DNA of 64,000 bases, taken from NCBI RefSeq assembly GCF_000959525.1, contig NZ_CP009832.1, forward strand, positions 310,001 to 374,000, written 5' to 3'. Numbering within the stretch: position 1 is the first letter of the stretch; every line of letters begins with the position of its first letter. Both the position numbers and the translations under genes were made by a program. The notes beneath the pieces are model-generated. The model was not told the origin of the DNA. It was given only the letters and a program-made list of their open reading frames with translations, and did not search any database. The stretch is from Burkholderia multivorans ATCC BAA-247 (GTDB taxonomy: Bacteria > Pseudomonadota > Gammaproteobacteria > Burkholderiales > Burkholderiaceae). Shown piece after piece: positions 8,701-18,232 of this stretch.

Positions 8701-10680
8701 ATGTTGCAAAACTGGTCGATCCGCACGACGCTCACGGCGGTCGGACTCATCCTCGTCTGTCTTGCCGCCGCGATCGGCGGCCTCGGTCTGTTCGCGCTGA
8801 ATCACGCGAGCCGCTCGCTCGACGAGATCGCGCACGTCGATCTGCCGGCGATCCACGCGCTCGACGATACGTCGTCGTATCTGCTGCGCGCGCGCGTGTC
8901 GCTCGACCGCTTCCGCTCGCTGACCGAGGCCGGCAACGCGGCCGAGGCCGCGAAGGTGCTCGATCGTGCGCAGGAGCTGTTCGCGAAGTCGAACCAGAAC
9001 TGGCAGACGTTCCAGTCGACGCCGAAGCTCGGCGTCGAGCAGGCGCTCGTCGACGAGCTCGCCGCGCGCTACGCGACGATCGTGAAGGAAGGCGTCGAGC
9101 CGGAGTTCGCGGCCGCGCGCGCGGGCGACATGGCCGCCTACCACGCGGTCGCCGATACGAAGATCAGCCCCATGTTCGTCGCGTACGACCAGGCCGCCGC
9201 GGCCGTGATCGCGTCGCTGCAGCAGCGCGCGAACGACCGCCACGCGTCGACGCAATCGCAGATCTCGCTGATGATCGCGCTGATCGCGGCCGGCATCGCG
9301 ATCGCGTTCGTCGTCGTGATCGCAATCCGCTTCGCGCTGCGCGGGCTGATCGTCAAGCCGCTCGAGGACGCGATCGCGCATTTCGAACGGATCGCCGGCG
9401 GCGATCTCACGCAGCCGGTGCACGTGTTCAGCAAGAACGAGATCGGCCGGCTGTTCGGCGGTATCAAGCGCATGCAGGATGCCGTGACCGCGATGGTGCA
9501 GGCCGTGCATCGCGGCACCGAATCGATCGACGTCGGCGCGCGCGAGATCGCGACCGGCAATACGGACCTGTCGCAGCGCACCGAGGAACAGGCCGCGTCG
9601 CTGCAGGAAACCGCATCGAGCATGGAGCAGCTGACGGGCACCGTGCGGCAGAACGCGGAGAACGCGCGGCAGGCGAGCCAGCTCGCCGTGAACGCTTCGG
9701 ACATCGCGACGCAGGGCGGCGAGGTGGTCGGCCAGGTCGTGTCGACGATGCAGGACATCGCGGCGAGCTCGGGCAAGATCGTCGACATCATCGGCACGAT
9801 CGAAGGGATCGCGTTCCAGACCAACATCCTCGCGCTGAACGCGGCGGTCGAAGCGGCGCGCGCAGGCGAGCAGGGCCGCGGCTTCGCGGTGGTCGCCGGC
9901 GAAGTGCGCTCGCTCGCGCAGCGCAGCGCGACGGCCGCGAAGGAGATCAAGCAGCTGATCGGCGATTCGGCCGCGAAGGTCGATAGCGGCTCGGCGCTCG
10001 TCGCGCGCGCGGGCTCGACGATGGACGAGATCGTGCAGGCCGTGCGCCGCGTGACGGACATCATGGGCGAAATCAGCGCCGCGTCGGACGAGCAGTCGAC
10101 CGGCATCGAGCAGGTCAATCGCGCGGTCGGCCAGATGGACGCCGTCACGCAGCAGAACGCGGCGCTCGTCGAGCAGGCGGCCGCTGCGGCCGCGTCGCTC
10201 GAGGAGCAGACGCGTCAGATGAAGGCGATCGTGTCGAGCTGGCGCGTCGCGGGCGGCACGGCGCTCGCGCCGATGCGTACCGCGCGTGCGGTCGAAGCGG
10301 CGGCCGTGCCCGCGCTGCCGGCCGGCACGCCGCGCGACGACGCGCCGGTCGCCGCGCTGCCGGCGCCGGGCGCATCGAACGCATCGCATGCTGCATCGAA
10401 CGGATCGAACGCATCGAACACCGCATCGCAGCCGGCTCGACGTGCATCCGGCTCGGCCGCATCGTCGAGCGCCGCCCGCACGGCCGCCGACTCGGCCGCG
10501 CGCACGCCGGCGGCGAAGGACGCGCCGGCCGCGTCGGGCTACGGCCCGCGCGTCGCGAAGGCGGCCGCACCGGCGGACAAGCCGGCCGCGAAGCCCGCGC
10601 TCGTGCGTCCGGCGCTGAACGGCGAGAAGCCGGCGCTGGCGACGGCCGGCGCGTCCGACGACGATTGGGAGACCTTCTAA
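8701..10680 (+). CDS. Methyl-accepting chemotaxis protein with C-terminal CheR/CheB tether
   Basis: A 659-residue transmembrane chemoreceptor. Helix 1 (~10-32) and helix 2 (~196-218) bracket a four-helix-bundle periplasmic sensor domain of Tar/Tsr type; a HAMP domain (~220-275) and a long methylation/signalling coiled coil follow, with the invariant hairpin tip [21 protein letters not shown] low-complexity Ala/Ser linker (~520-640) ends in DDDWETF: the last five residues DWETF match the NWETF-type pentapeptide that tethers CheR and CheB in Tar and Tsr. The ligand cannot be deduced. It lies in the che operon directly before cheR. Confidence 0.95.
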   Translation: MLQNWSIRTTLTAVGLILVCLAAAIGGLGLFALNHASRSLDEIAHVDLPAIHALDDTSSYLLRARVSLDRFRSLTEAGNAAEAAKVLDRAQELFAKSNQNWQTFQSTPKLGVEQALVDELAARYATIVKEGVEPEFAAARAGDMAAYHAVADTKISPMFVAYDQAAAAVIASLQQRANDRHASTQSQISLMIALIAAGIAIAFVVVIAIRFALRGLIVKPLEDAIAHFERIAGGDLTQPVHVFSKNEIGRLFGGIKRMQDAVTAMVQAVHRGTESIDVGAREIATGNTDLSQRTEEQAASLQETASSMEQLTGTVRQNAENARQASQLAVNASDIATQGGEVVGQVVSTMQDIAASSGKIVDIIGTIEGIAFQTNILALNAAVEAARAGEQGRGFAVVAGEVRSLAQRSATAAKEIKQLIGDSAAKVDSGSALVARAGSTMDEIVQAVRRVTDIMGEISAASDEQSTGIEQVNRAVGQMDAVTQQNAALVEQAAAAAASLEEQTRQMKAIVSSWRVAGGTALAPMRTARAVEAAAVPALPAGTPRDDAPVAALPAPGASNASHAASNGSNASNTASQPARRASGSAASSSAARTAADSAARTPAAKDAPAASGYGPRVAKAAAPADKPAAKPALVRPALNGEKPALATAGASDDDWETF

Positions 10681-10683
10681 ATC

Positions 10684-11670
10684 ATGCAGGCCGCGCGCGT
10701 GCCGTTTCGACCCGATGCACCGGATGCCTCGCCTCGCGCGGGCGAGCCGGGGCGCGACTTCGCGTTCACGGGCGCGGATTTCGCGCGCATCCGCGCGCTG
10801 ATCCATCGTCGTGCGGGCATCTCGCTGTCCGATCACAAGCGCGACATGGCGTATAGCCGGCTCGCGCGGCGGCTGCGCGCGCGCGGGCTCGACTCGTTTC
10901 GCGAGTATCTCGACCTGCTCGAACAGGAGAACGACGCGGCCGAGTGGGAAGCGTTCACGAATGCGCTGACGACGAACCTCACCGCGTTCTTTCGCGAGTC
11001 GCACCATTTCCCGATCCTCGCGGAGTTCGTGAAGGGCCGCGCGGCGCCGGTGTCGGTGTGGTGCTCCGCCGCGTCGACTGGCGAGGAGCCGTACTCGATC
11101 GCGATCACGCTGATCGAGGCGCTCGGCGAATCGGGGGCGCGCAGCGCGTCGATCCTCGCGACCGACCTCGACACGCAGGTGCTCGCGAAGGCCGAGGCCG
11201 GCATCTATACCTACGATCAGGTCAAGCATCTGTCGCCGGAGCGGCTGAAGCGCTTCTTCCTGAAGGGCACGGGCGCGCAGGCGGGCCGCGTGAAGGTGCG
11301 GCCCGAACTGCGCGCGATGATCCGCTTCGAGCAGCTGAACCTGACCGATGCCGACTACGGGATCGCGAAGCCGTTCGACGCGATCTTCTGCCGCAACGTG
11401 ATGATCTATTTCGACAAGCCGACGCAGAGCCAGGTACTCGCACGCTTCGAGCCGCTCGTGAAACCGGGCGGGCTGCTGTTCGCCGGCCACTCGGAGAACT
11501 TCACGTACGTGACGCAGGCGTTCCGGCTGCGCGGGCAGACCGTCTACGAGCTGACGCGCGATGCGGCGGGCGGCGCACGCCCGCGCGGCGCGCCGCCGGC
11601 CGACGCCGCGCCGCCGCGCCTGCGCGCGCACGCCGCCGCCGCCGCGGGCGTGTCCGGAGGCCGCGGATGA
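10684..11670 (+). CDS. cheR: Chemoreceptor methyltransferase CheR
   Basis: CheR (328 aa) transfers methyl groups from SAM to receptor glutamates during adaptation. An N-terminal helical domain ([20 protein letters not shown]) is followed by a SAM-binding Rossmann domain with [24 protein letters not shown] and the [11 protein letters not shown] motif, ending with [10 protein letters not shown]. Starts 3 bp after the MCP stop; its stop overlaps the cheD start (ATGA), implying translational coupling. The terminal 35 residues are Ala/Arg-rich and not part of the enzyme fold. Confidence 0.96.
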   Translation: MQAARVPFRPDAPDASPRAGEPGRDFAFTGADFARIRALIHRRAGISLSDHKRDMAYSRLARRLRARGLDSFREYLDLLEQENDAAEWEAFTNALTTNLTAFFRESHHFPILAEFVKGRAAPVSVWCSAASTGEEPYSIAITLIEALGESGARSASILATDLDTQVLAKAEAGIYTYDQVKHLSPERLKRFFLKGTGAQAGRVKVRPELRAMIRFEQLNLTDADYGIAKPFDAIFCRNVMIYFDKPTQSQVLARFEPLVKPGGLLFAGHSENFTYVTQAFRLRGQTVYELTRDAAGGARPRGAPPADAAPPRLRAHAAAAAGVSGGRG

Positions 11671-12497
11671 GCGCGCTGCCGATTGCGACGAACCGCTACT
11701 TCGACAACCACTTCGGCCTGCCCGGCGTGAAGCTGCTGCCGAACGAGTTCTATACGACGGCCGACGACATGGTGCTGACGACCGTGCTGGGCTCGTGCGT
11801 CGCCGCCTGCCTGCACGATCCGTTCGCGGGCATCGGCGGGATGAACCATTTCATGCTGCCCGACGACGGCGCGGACGCCGGCGCGCCCGCATCGGAATCG
11901 ATGCGCTACGGCGCGTACGCGATGGAAGTGCTGATCAACGAACTGATCAAGGCCGGCGCGCGCCGCGATCGCTTCGAAGCGAAGGTGTTCGGCGGCGCGG
12001 CCGTGCTCGCCGGCATGACGACGATCAACATCGGCGATCGCAACGCCGACTTCGTGCGCCGCTACCTCGCGCTCGAACGCATCCGCATCACCGCCGAGGA
12101 TCTGCAGGGCGTGCATCCGCGCAAGGTCGCGTTCATGCCGCACACCGGCCGCGCGATGGTGAAGAAGCTGCGGCTGCAGGTGCCGGGCGTCACCGAGCGC
12201 GAAGCCGCGCTCGCGCGCGAGGCCGAGCGGCTGCGGGCGGCGCGCGCGCACGTCGAGCTGTTCCGGACGAAGCCGCCGGCTGCGCCGCAGCCGGCGCGGC
12301 CGCGCATCGAGCTGTTCGGCGCGCGCGGCGCGAGCACGAGGGCGGGCGCGAGCGGCACGGCAGGCGCTGCGCGGACCGGCAGCGCAAGCGGCGGCAGCCC
12401 GTACGCCGGAAGCCCGTATGCCGGAAGCCCGTATGCCGGCAGCCCGTTTGCCGGGGCCGCGCACCCCGCGACCCCATCGAAAAAGCAGGAGGCGTGA
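11667..12497 (+). CDS. cheD: Receptor glutamine deamidase CheD
   Basis: CheD deamidates receptor glutamines and may bind CheY-P phosphatase partners in other species. The catalytic signature is present: [13 protein letters not shown] with the nucleophilic cysteine, the following GGMNHFMLP histidine, and a GGAAV segment. At 276 aa it is longer than the usual ~160-200 because of an Ala/Arg-rich tail that ends in four copies of the pentapeptide GSP(Y/F)A, encoded by 15-bp tandem repeats at 12393-12452 (residues 243-262). The ATG overlaps the cheR stop; the stop overlaps a possible GTG for cheB. Confidence 0.95.
   Translation: MSALPIATNRYFDNHFGLPGVKLLPNEFYTTADDMVLTTVLGSCVAACLHDPFAGIGGMNHFMLPDDGADAGAPASESMRYGAYAMEVLINELIKAGARRDRFEAKVFGGAAVLAGMTTINIGDRNADFVRRYLALERIRITAEDLQGVHPRKVAFMPHTGRAMVKKLRLQVPGVTEREAALAREAERLRAARAHVELFRTKPPAAPQPARPRIELFGARGASTRAGASGTAGAARTGSASGGSPYAGSPYAGSPYAGSPFAGAAHPATPSKKQEA
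12393..12452 (+). repeat. Four 15-bp tandem repeats in cheD
   Basis: Units begin at 12393, 12408, 12423 and 12438 and read (GGC/GGA)AGCCCGTA(C/T)GCC, the last with TTT for TAT. Each encodes GSPYA or GSPFA. The in-frame unit makes the CheD tail length prone to slip without breaking the frame. Confidence 0.9.
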
Positions 12498-12502
12498 ACG
12501 TA

Positions 12503-13585
12503 GTGCAGAAGATCAAAGTGTTGTGCGTCGATGACTCGGCGCTGATCCGCAGCCTGATGACCGAGATCATCAACGGCCAGCCGGACATGATGGTATGCGC
12601 GACCGCGCCCGATCCGCTCGTCGCGCGCGAGCTCATCAAGCAGCACAACCCCGACGTGCTGACGCTGGACGTCGAGATGCCGCGCATGGACGGGCTCGAC
12701 TTCCTCGAGAAGCTGATGCGCCTGCGGCCGATGCCGGTCGTGATGGTGTCGTCGCTGACCGAGCGCGGCTCGGAGATCACGCTGCGCGCGCTCGAACTCG
12801 GCGCGGTCGATTTCGTCACGAAGCCGCGCGTCGGGATTCGCGACGGGATGCTCGACTACGCGGAAAAGCTCGCGGACAAGATCCGCGCGGCATCGCGCGC
12901 GCGCGTGCGCCACACGCCGCAGCCGCAGGCGGCCGCCCGCGCGGCGGGCGGGCACCCGGCCGCGCCGATGGTCAACAACCCGCTCGTCAGTACCGAGAAG
13001 CTGATCATCATCGGCGCGTCGACGGGCGGCACCGAGGCGATCCGCGAGGTGCTGACGCCGCTGCCGCCCGATGCGCCGGCCGTGCTGATCGCGCAGCACA
13101 TGCCGCCCGGCTTCACGAAGTCGTTCGCGCAGCGGCTCAACGGGCTGTGCCGGATCGCGGTGAAGGAAGCCGAGCACGGCGAGCGCGTGCTGCCGGGCCA
13201 TGCGTACATCGCGCCCGGCCATGCGCACCTGCTGCTCGCGCGCAGCGGCGCGAACTACATCGCGCAGCTCTCGGACGAGCCGCCGGTAAACCGTCACCGG
13301 CCGTCGGTCGACGTGCTGTTCCGCTCGGCGGCGACGCATGCGGGCAAGAACGCGCTCGGCGTGATTCTGACGGGGATGGGCCGCGACGGCGCGGCCGGCT
13401 TGCTCGAGATGAAGCGTGCGGGCGCGCATACGTTCGCGCAGGACGAGGCGAGCTGCATCGTATTCGGGATGCCGCGCGAGGCGATCGCGCTCGGCGCCGC
13501 CGACGAGGTCGCGCCGCTGGCGGAAATGAGCCGCCGCGTGATGGCGCGGCTCGCGACGATGGGCGATCGCGTGCAGCGCGTCTGA
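12503..13585 (+). CDS. cheB: Protein-glutamate methylesterase CheB
   Basis: CheB (360 aa) removes receptor methyl groups when phosphorylated. N-terminal receiver with phospho-acceptor Asp56 ([12 protein letters not shown]) and KP motif; a variable Arg/Ala linker (~130-155); then the methylesterase domain with catalytic Ser in [11 protein letters not shown], His in IAQHMPPGF and Asp in [12 protein letters not shown] 12503 is chosen because AGGAGG (12487-12492) lies 10 bp ahead; GTG 12494 overlaps the cheD stop but leaves almost no spacing. Followed by a 67-bp gap and the second cheY. Confidence 0.95.
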   Translation: MQKIKVLCVDDSALIRSLMTEIINGQPDMMVCATAPDPLVARELIKQHNPDVLTLDVEMPRMDGLDFLEKLMRLRPMPVVMVSSLTERGSEITLRALELGAVDFVTKPRVGIRDGMLDYAEKLADKIRAASRARVRHTPQPQAAARAAGGHPAAPMVNNPLVSTEKLIIIGASTGGTEAIREVLTPLPPDAPAVLIAQHMPPGFTKSFAQRLNGLCRIAVKEAEHGERVLPGHAYIAPGHAHLLLARSGANYIAQLSDEPPVNRHRPSVDVLFRSAATHAGKNALGVILTGMGRDGAAGLLEMKRAGAHTFAQDEASCIVFGMPREAIALGAADEVAPLAEMSRRVMARLATMGDRVQRV

Positions 13586-13652
13586 ATGGAATGTCGCGGG
13601 ACGCGTGCGATGACGCGCGCCCGGACGGAAACGAATCTGGAAAGGAACGACG

Positions 13653-14048
13653 ATGGACAAGAGCATGAAAATCCTGGTGGTGGACGATTTCCCGACGATG
13701 CGCCGGATCGTCCGCAACCTGCTCAAGGAACTGGGCTATACGAACGTCGACGAGGCCGAGGACGGCGCGGCCGGTCTTGCGCGGCTGCGCGGCGGCGGCT
13801 TCGATTTCGTGATTTCGGACTGGAACATGCCGAACCTCGACGGCCTCGCGATGCTGAAGGAAATCCGCGCGGACGCGTCGCTCGCGCATCTGCCGGTGCT
13901 GATGGTCACCGCGGAATCGAAGAAGGAGAACATCATCGCGGCCGCGCAGGCCGGCGCGAGCGGCTACGTCGTGAAACCGTTTACGGCCGCGACGCTCGAC
14001 GAGAAGCTGAACAAGATCATCGACAAGATGGCCAAGGCCGGGAGCTGA
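13653..14048 (+). CDS. cheY: Chemotaxis response regulator CheY
   Basis: The canonical CheY (131 aa), which when phosphorylated binds FliM and reverses the motor. Residues Asp11, Asp12, phospho-acceptor Asp56 ([12 protein letters not shown]), Thr86 (LMVTAESK) and Lys108 (VVKPF) are all in place and the sequence is close to enteric CheY throughout. It is directly followed, 1 bp after its stop, by cheZ, the partner phosphatase, which supports this copy rather than the one at 5416 as the motor switch signal. ATG 13653 follows GGAAAGGAACGACG. Confidence 0.97.
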   Translation: MDKSMKILVVDDFPTMRRIVRNLLKELGYTNVDEAEDGAAGLARLRGGGFDFVISDWNMPNLDGLAMLKEIRADASLAHLPVLMVTAESKKENIIAAAQAGASGYVVKPFTAATLDEKLNKIIDKMAKAGS

Positions 14049-14049
14049 C

Positions 14050-14781
14050 GTGAACGAGCCGATCCATGCCGCGCCGGGCGATGCGCCGTTCGGCGGCGAC
14101 AGCCAGCCCGAAGGCGCCGATCTCGCGAGCGACCGCATCCTCGCGCGCATCGGCCAGCTCACGCGCACGCTGCGCGACTCGATGCGCGAGCTCGGGCTCG
14201 ACAAGCACGTCGAGCGCGCGGCGGAAGCGGTGCCCGATGCACGCGACCGGCTGCGCTACGTCGCGACGATGACCGAGCAGGCCGCCGAGCGCGTGCTGAA
14301 CGCGATCGAGATCGCCAAGCCGGTGCAGGAGCGCGTCCAGAACGAAGCGGAGGCACTGGACGCGCGCTGGGCGCAGTGGTATGCGGCACCGATCGAGCAT
14401 GCGGAAGTGCGCGAGCTGATGGACGACACGCGCGCGTTCCTGCGCGCGCTGCCCGACGCGACCTCGGCGACCAACGCCCAACTGCTCGAAATCATGCTCG
14501 CGCAGGACTTCCAGGATCTGACCGGCCAGGTGATCAAGAAGATCATGGACATGGTCTACCTGATCGAGCAGCAGCTGTTGACCGTGCTGGTCGAGAATAT
14601 TGCGCCGGAACGGCGCGAGCAGTTCGCGGCGACGGCCGCTGCGCTCGCGGCCGAGAAGACGAGCGCGACCGGCAGCCCCGAGTCTCTGCTGAACGGCCCG
14701 CAGATCGCGCCGGAAGGCAAGCCCGACGTCGTGCAGGACCAGGCGCAGGTGGACGACCTGCTCGCCAGCCTCGGCTTCTGA
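14050..14781 (+). CDS. cheZ: CheY phosphatase CheZ
   Basis: CheZ (243 aa) accelerates loss of phosphate from CheY-P. The family's catalytic helix is visible as [19 protein letters not shown], holding the Asp and Gln that enter the CheY active site. The C-terminal [11 protein letters not shown] is the CheY-anchoring peptide, joined by a flexible Ala/Glu-rich linker. The start is GTG 14050, 1 bp after the cheY stop, so the pair is tightly coupled. It ends the chemotaxis operon; no clear terminator follows, only a GC-rich dyad. Confidence 0.95.
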   Translation: MNEPIHAAPGDAPFGGDSQPEGADLASDRILARIGQLTRTLRDSMRELGLDKHVERAAEAVPDARDRLRYVATMTEQAAERVLNAIEIAKPVQERVQNEAEALDARWAQWYAAPIEHAEVRELMDDTRAFLRALPDATSATNAQLLEIMLAQDFQDLTGQVIKKIMDMVYLIEQQLLTVLVENIAPERREQFAATAAALAAEKTSATGSPESLLNGPQIAPEGKPDVVQDQAQVDDLLASLGF

Positions 14782-14857
14782 CGCAGCGCGCGTCGAGCGT
14801 CGCGGCCGCGCCGTCCCCCCCCCGGCGGCGGCCGCGCGTCGGCATTTCCGTGCGGAA

Positions 14858-14888
14858 TTGACACTTGGACACACTCCGCGGGCATACT
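14858..14888 (+). promoter_or_regulatory. Possible promoter of the DUF2844-DUF3443 pair
   Basis: A consensus TTGACA (14858-14863) with CATACT (14883-14888) 19 bp downstream. It lies 90 bp before the DUF2844 start and suggests the pair is transcribed separately from the chemotaxis operon. Confidence 0.45.
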
Positions 14889-14977
14889 ACGCGTCAGCAG
14901 CAACGCAGCGTCATTCATACGATCATCGCGATCGCGGGCGGCGGCGCCCGCGTCGACGCCAGTCCCTGGGGGGGAAC

Positions 14978-15481
14978 GTGAAGCTGAAACGTTTGGGTAG
15001 GGCTGCCGCGCACGCGGCAGTTGCAACGGGCGTGCTGTGGGCGACCCACGCGTACGCCGAACTGGGCGGGGCGCCGATGTCGCCGCCCGCCAACGATCCG
15101 GCGGCCACCGTGCGCGCGATGCAGCGCGCGATGCGCTCGGCCGACGGCGCGCCGACGAGCGCGGCCGCGTACACGATGCGCGAGATCACGCTCGGTTCCG
15201 GCACCGTGATCCACGAATACACCTCGAGCGCGGGCACCGTGTTCGGTCTCGCATGGCGCGGGCCGACGGTACCGGATCTCGCGTCGCTGCTCGGCAGCTA
15301 TTTCCCGCAGTACACGGCCGGCGTCGAAGCCGCGCACGCGGCACGCGGCTGGCGCGCGCCGGTGTCCGTCGCGACCAGCGGGCTCGTGATCCGCACGGGC
15401 GGCCACATGGGCGCGTTCTCGGGCCAGGCATGGCTGCCGAACGCACTGCCCGCCGGGCTGACCGGCAACGACATCCAGTGA
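14978..15481 (+). CDS. Secreted DUF2844 family protein
   Basis: A 167-residue exported protein recognised as DUF2844. It has a Sec signal peptide (basic MKLKRLGRAAAH, hydrophobic core, AYA cleavage near residue 28, mature start ELGGAPM). The mature part contains YTMREITLGSGTVIHEY, AGTVFGLAWRGPT and a C-terminal RTGGHMGAFSGQAWLP. The function is not known. Starts at a GTG 14978 behind a run of G. Placed 16 bp before the DUF3443 gene; such pairing suggests the two proteins work together in the periplasm. A role as substrate or partner of the DUF3443 protein is inference only. Confidence 0.85.
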   Translation: MKLKRLGRAAAHAAVATGVLWATHAYAELGGAPMSPPANDPAATVRAMQRAMRSADGAPTSAAAYTMREITLGSGTVIHEYTSSAGTVFGLAWRGPTVPDLASLLGSYFPQYTAGVEAAHAARGWRAPVSVATSGLVIRTGGHMGAFSGQAWLPNALPAGLTGNDIQ

Positions 15482-15497
15482 CTGCGGGAGAACGATC

Positions 15498-16793
15498 TTG
15501 CGAATTCCTCGTACTTTCATCCGCTGGGTCGGCGTCGCGGGTCTGGCGATCGCGACGGCGTTGACGGTCGTCGCGTGCGGCGGCGGCGATGGGGACGGCG
15601 GCGGTAGTGCCGCAGGCGGCGGCAGTTCGACGGGCGGCGGCAATACCGGCGGATCGGGCGGCACCGGCGGCTCCGGCTCGGGCGGCGGCACGGCCAACAC
15701 CGCGAACACGGCCGTCATCACGGTCAATTCCGGTGTCGCGAGCGTCATCAACATTCCGACGGTCAGCGTGACGGTCTGTGCGCCGGGCACCACGAATTGC
15801 CAGGTCGTCAACAACGTGCTCGTCGACACCGCGTCGTACGGCCTGCGGCTCGTCAGCACCGCGGTATCGGGCCTGCTCGGCAGCCTGCCGCAGACGACGA
15901 GCGGCGGCGCGCCGCTCGCCGAATGCGGCAAGTTCGTGTCGAGCTACACGTGGGGTTCGGTGCGCACGGTCGACCTGTCGATCGGCTCCGAACAGGCATC
16001 GTCGCTGCCGGTGCAGATCATCGGCGATCTCGGCACCACGAACGTGCCGACGTCCTGCACGAACGGCAACACGTCGGCGAACTCGGCCGGCACGCTCGGC
16101 GCAAACGGGATTCTGGGCATCGGGCCCGCACCGTACGACTGCGGCGACAACTGCGTGACGTCGACATCGTCCGACTACAACAACTACTACGCGTGCCCGA
16201 ACGGCAATGCGAGCTGTACGGTCACGCTCGTGCCGCTCGCGCAGCAGGTCGCGAATCCGGTCCATCGTTTCGCGACCGACAACAACGGCGTGATCGTGCA
16301 GATGCCGAACATCTCGAACAGCGGGCAGGCGAGCGCGACGGGCCTGCTGACGTTCGGCATCGGCACGCAGAGCAACAACGCGCTCGGCGCTTCGTCGACA
16401 CTGACGTCGACGACGGCCGGCGACGTCACCGCGACGTTCCTCGGCCGCACCGTGACGGCGTTCTTCGATACGGGCTCGAACGCGTATTTCTTCGACGACG
16501 CCTCGCAGGCGGTCTGTTCGCGCAACACGTCGTTCTACTGCCCGACGTCGACGACGACCTACTCGGCGACGCTGACCGGCCAGAACGGCACGTCGGCCGG
16601 CGTGACGATGCCGGTCGTGAACGCGGATGCGGTGTTCGCGAACACGTCGACGTTCGCGTTCAACGACATCGCCGGCCCGTTCGGCTCGTCGCAATGGCTC
16701 GATCTCGGCCTGCCGCATTTCTACGGCAAGACGATCTACTTCGGCATGGACCGCCGGTCGATGGGCGGCGCAGCGCCTTACGTCGCATTCTGA
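15498..16793 (+). CDS. DUF3443 lipoprotein, predicted pepsin-like aspartic protease
   Basis: A 431-residue predicted lipoprotein: signal peptide ending LTVVAC, then a Gly/Ser linker to about residue 70. The globular part resembles a two-lobed pepsin-like protease. VLVDTASYGLRL puts a D-T-x-S motif at Asp110; AFFDTGSNAYFF puts a second at Asp324; between them GANGILGIGP resembles the post-flap GILGLG of pepsins; and the C-terminal KTIYFGMDRR matches the typical final VFDR strand. Such residues would form one active site. The Pfam label is a domain of unknown function; protease activity is inferred from these motifs. TTG start at 15498. A strong terminator follows. Confidence 0.8.
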   Translation: MRIPRTFIRWVGVAGLAIATALTVVACGGGDGDGGGSAAGGGSSTGGGNTGGSGGTGGSGSGGGTANTANTAVITVNSGVASVINIPTVSVTVCAPGTTNCQVVNNVLVDTASYGLRLVSTAVSGLLGSLPQTTSGGAPLAECGKFVSSYTWGSVRTVDLSIGSEQASSLPVQIIGDLGTTNVPTSCTNGNTSANSAGTLGANGILGIGPAPYDCGDNCVTSTSSDYNNYYACPNGNASCTVTLVPLAQQVANPVHRFATDNNGVIVQMPNISNSGQASATGLLTFGIGTQSNNALGASSTLTSTTAGDVTATFLGRTVTAFFDTGSNAYFFDDASQAVCSRNTSFYCPTSTTTYSATLTGQNGTSAGVTMPVVNADAVFANTSTFAFNDIAGPFGSSQWLDLGLPHFYGKTIYFGMDRRSMGGAAPYVAF

Positions 16794-16814
16794 GCGGCCC
16801 GGCCGGCCGTACCG

Positions 16815-16846
16815 AAAAGGGGGGCGACTCGGTCGCCCCCTTTTTT
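16815..16846 (+). terminator. Rho-independent terminator after DUF3443 gene
   Basis: A 9-bp GC stem (GGGGGCGAC / GTCGCCCCC) with a TCG loop and TTTTTT. It closes the DUF2844-DUF3443 unit and separates it from flhB. Confidence 0.9.
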
Positions 16847-17032
16847 CATCCGCGCGCGACACGCAGGCACCCGCCGTCGAGCCGCGCCGGGCGGGCGATC
16901 GCGCCCGTCCGATTCGCAGAAATACCCCCCTTTCCCGGCTTTGCTCGACCGATCGGCGGTTGACGCGTCCATCAATAATCGCTGTCAGTGAAAAGCGGCA
17001 TTCCGCCGTAGCCGTAGCCGACTGGAGGCCCC

Positions 17033-18232
17033 GTGGCAGACGAGAGCGATCTCGACCGGACCGAAGCCGCCACTCCGAGACGCCGCGAGAAGGCGCGCGA
17101 GGAGGGGCAGGTCGCGCGTTCGCGCGAGCTGGCTTCGTTCGCGCTGCTCGCGGCGGGCTTCTACGGCGCGTGGCTGCTCGCGGGACCGGCGGGCGCGCAT
17201 CTGCAGGCGATGCTGCGCGGCGCGTTCGCGTTCGACCGCGCGACCGCATTCGACACGCACCGGATGCTGTCGGCGGCCGGCAGCGCGAGCCTCGAGGGGC
17301 TTGCCGCGCTGCTGCCGATCCTCGCACTGACCGGCGCGGCCGCGCTGCTCGCGCCGATGGCGCTCGGCGGCTGGCTGATCTCGCCGAAAACCTTCGAGCT
17401 GAAGTTCGACCGGCTCAATCCGGTCGCGGGTCTCGGCCGCATCTTCTCGATCCAGGGGCCGATCCAGCTCGGCATGTCGATCGCGAAGACGCTCGTCGTC
17501 GGCGGCATCGGCGGCGTCGCGATCTGGCGCAGCAAGGACGAACTGCTCGGGCTCGCGACGCAGCCGCTCGATACGGCGCTCGTCGACGCGCTGCATCTGG
17601 TCGCCGTGTGCTGCGGCACGACGGTGGCCGGGATGCTGGTCGTCGCCGCGCTCGACGTCCCGTATCAACTCTGGCAGTACAACAAGAAGCTGCGCATGAC
17701 GAAGGAAGAAGTGAAGCGCGAACACCGCGAGAACGAAGGCGATCCGCACGTGAAGGGGCGGATTCGCCAGCAGCAGCGCGCGATCGCGCGTCGCCGGATG
17801 ATGGCGGCCGTGCCCAAGGCGGACGTCGTCGTCACGAACCCGACGCACTTCGCGGTCGCGCTGCAGTACGCGGACGGCGAGATGCGCGCGCCGAAGGTCG
17901 TCGCGAAGGGCGTGAACCTCGTCGCCGCGCGCATCCGCGAGCTCGCGGCCGAGCACAACGTGCCGCTGCTCGAAGCGCCGCCGCTCGCGCGGGCGCTCTA
18001 TCACAACGTCGAACTCGAACGCGAGATTCCGGGCGCGCTGTATTCGGCCGTCGCCGAAGTGCTCGCGTGGGTCTATCAGCTCAAGCGCTTCCGCGCCGAA
18101 GGCGGCGCGTTCCCGGCCGCGCCCGTCGATCTCGACGTGCCGGCCGAGCTCGACAAGGGCGCGACGGTGTCCGCCGACGACGCGCGCGACGAGGCCGAAG
18201 ACGCGCTCGGCACGCACGGAGGCGCCGCATGA
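17033..18232 (+). CDS. flhB: Flagellar type III export protein FlhB
   Basis: FlhB (399 aa) is the substrate-specificity switch of the flagellar export gate. The N-terminus (ESDLDRTEAATPRRREKAREEG) and four membrane helices (to ~210) are typical. The cytoplasmic domain carries the autocleavage site Asn269-Pro-Thr-His in VVTNPTHFAVAL. A 40-residue acidic/alanine C-terminal tail is variable. Start GTG 17033 behind CTGGAGG. The stop overlaps the flhA ATG (ATGA), beginning the flhB-flhA-flhF-flhG-fliA run, expected to be FlhDC-dependent (class II). Confidence 0.97.
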   Translation: MADESDLDRTEAATPRRREKAREEGQVARSRELASFALLAAGFYGAWLLAGPAGAHLQAMLRGAFAFDRATAFDTHRMLSAAGSASLEGLAALLPILALTGAAALLAPMALGGWLISPKTFELKFDRLNPVAGLGRIFSIQGPIQLGMSIAKTLVVGGIGGVAIWRSKDELLGLATQPLDTALVDALHLVAVCCGTTVAGMLVVAALDVPYQLWQYNKKLRMTKEEVKREHRENEGDPHVKGRIRQQQRAIARRRMMAAVPKADVVVTNPTHFAVALQYADGEMRAPKVVAKGVNLVAARIRELAAEHNVPLLEAPPLARALYHNVELEREIPGALYSAVAEVLAWVYQLKRFRAEGGAFPAAPVDLDVPAELDKGATVSADDARDEAEDALGTHGGAA

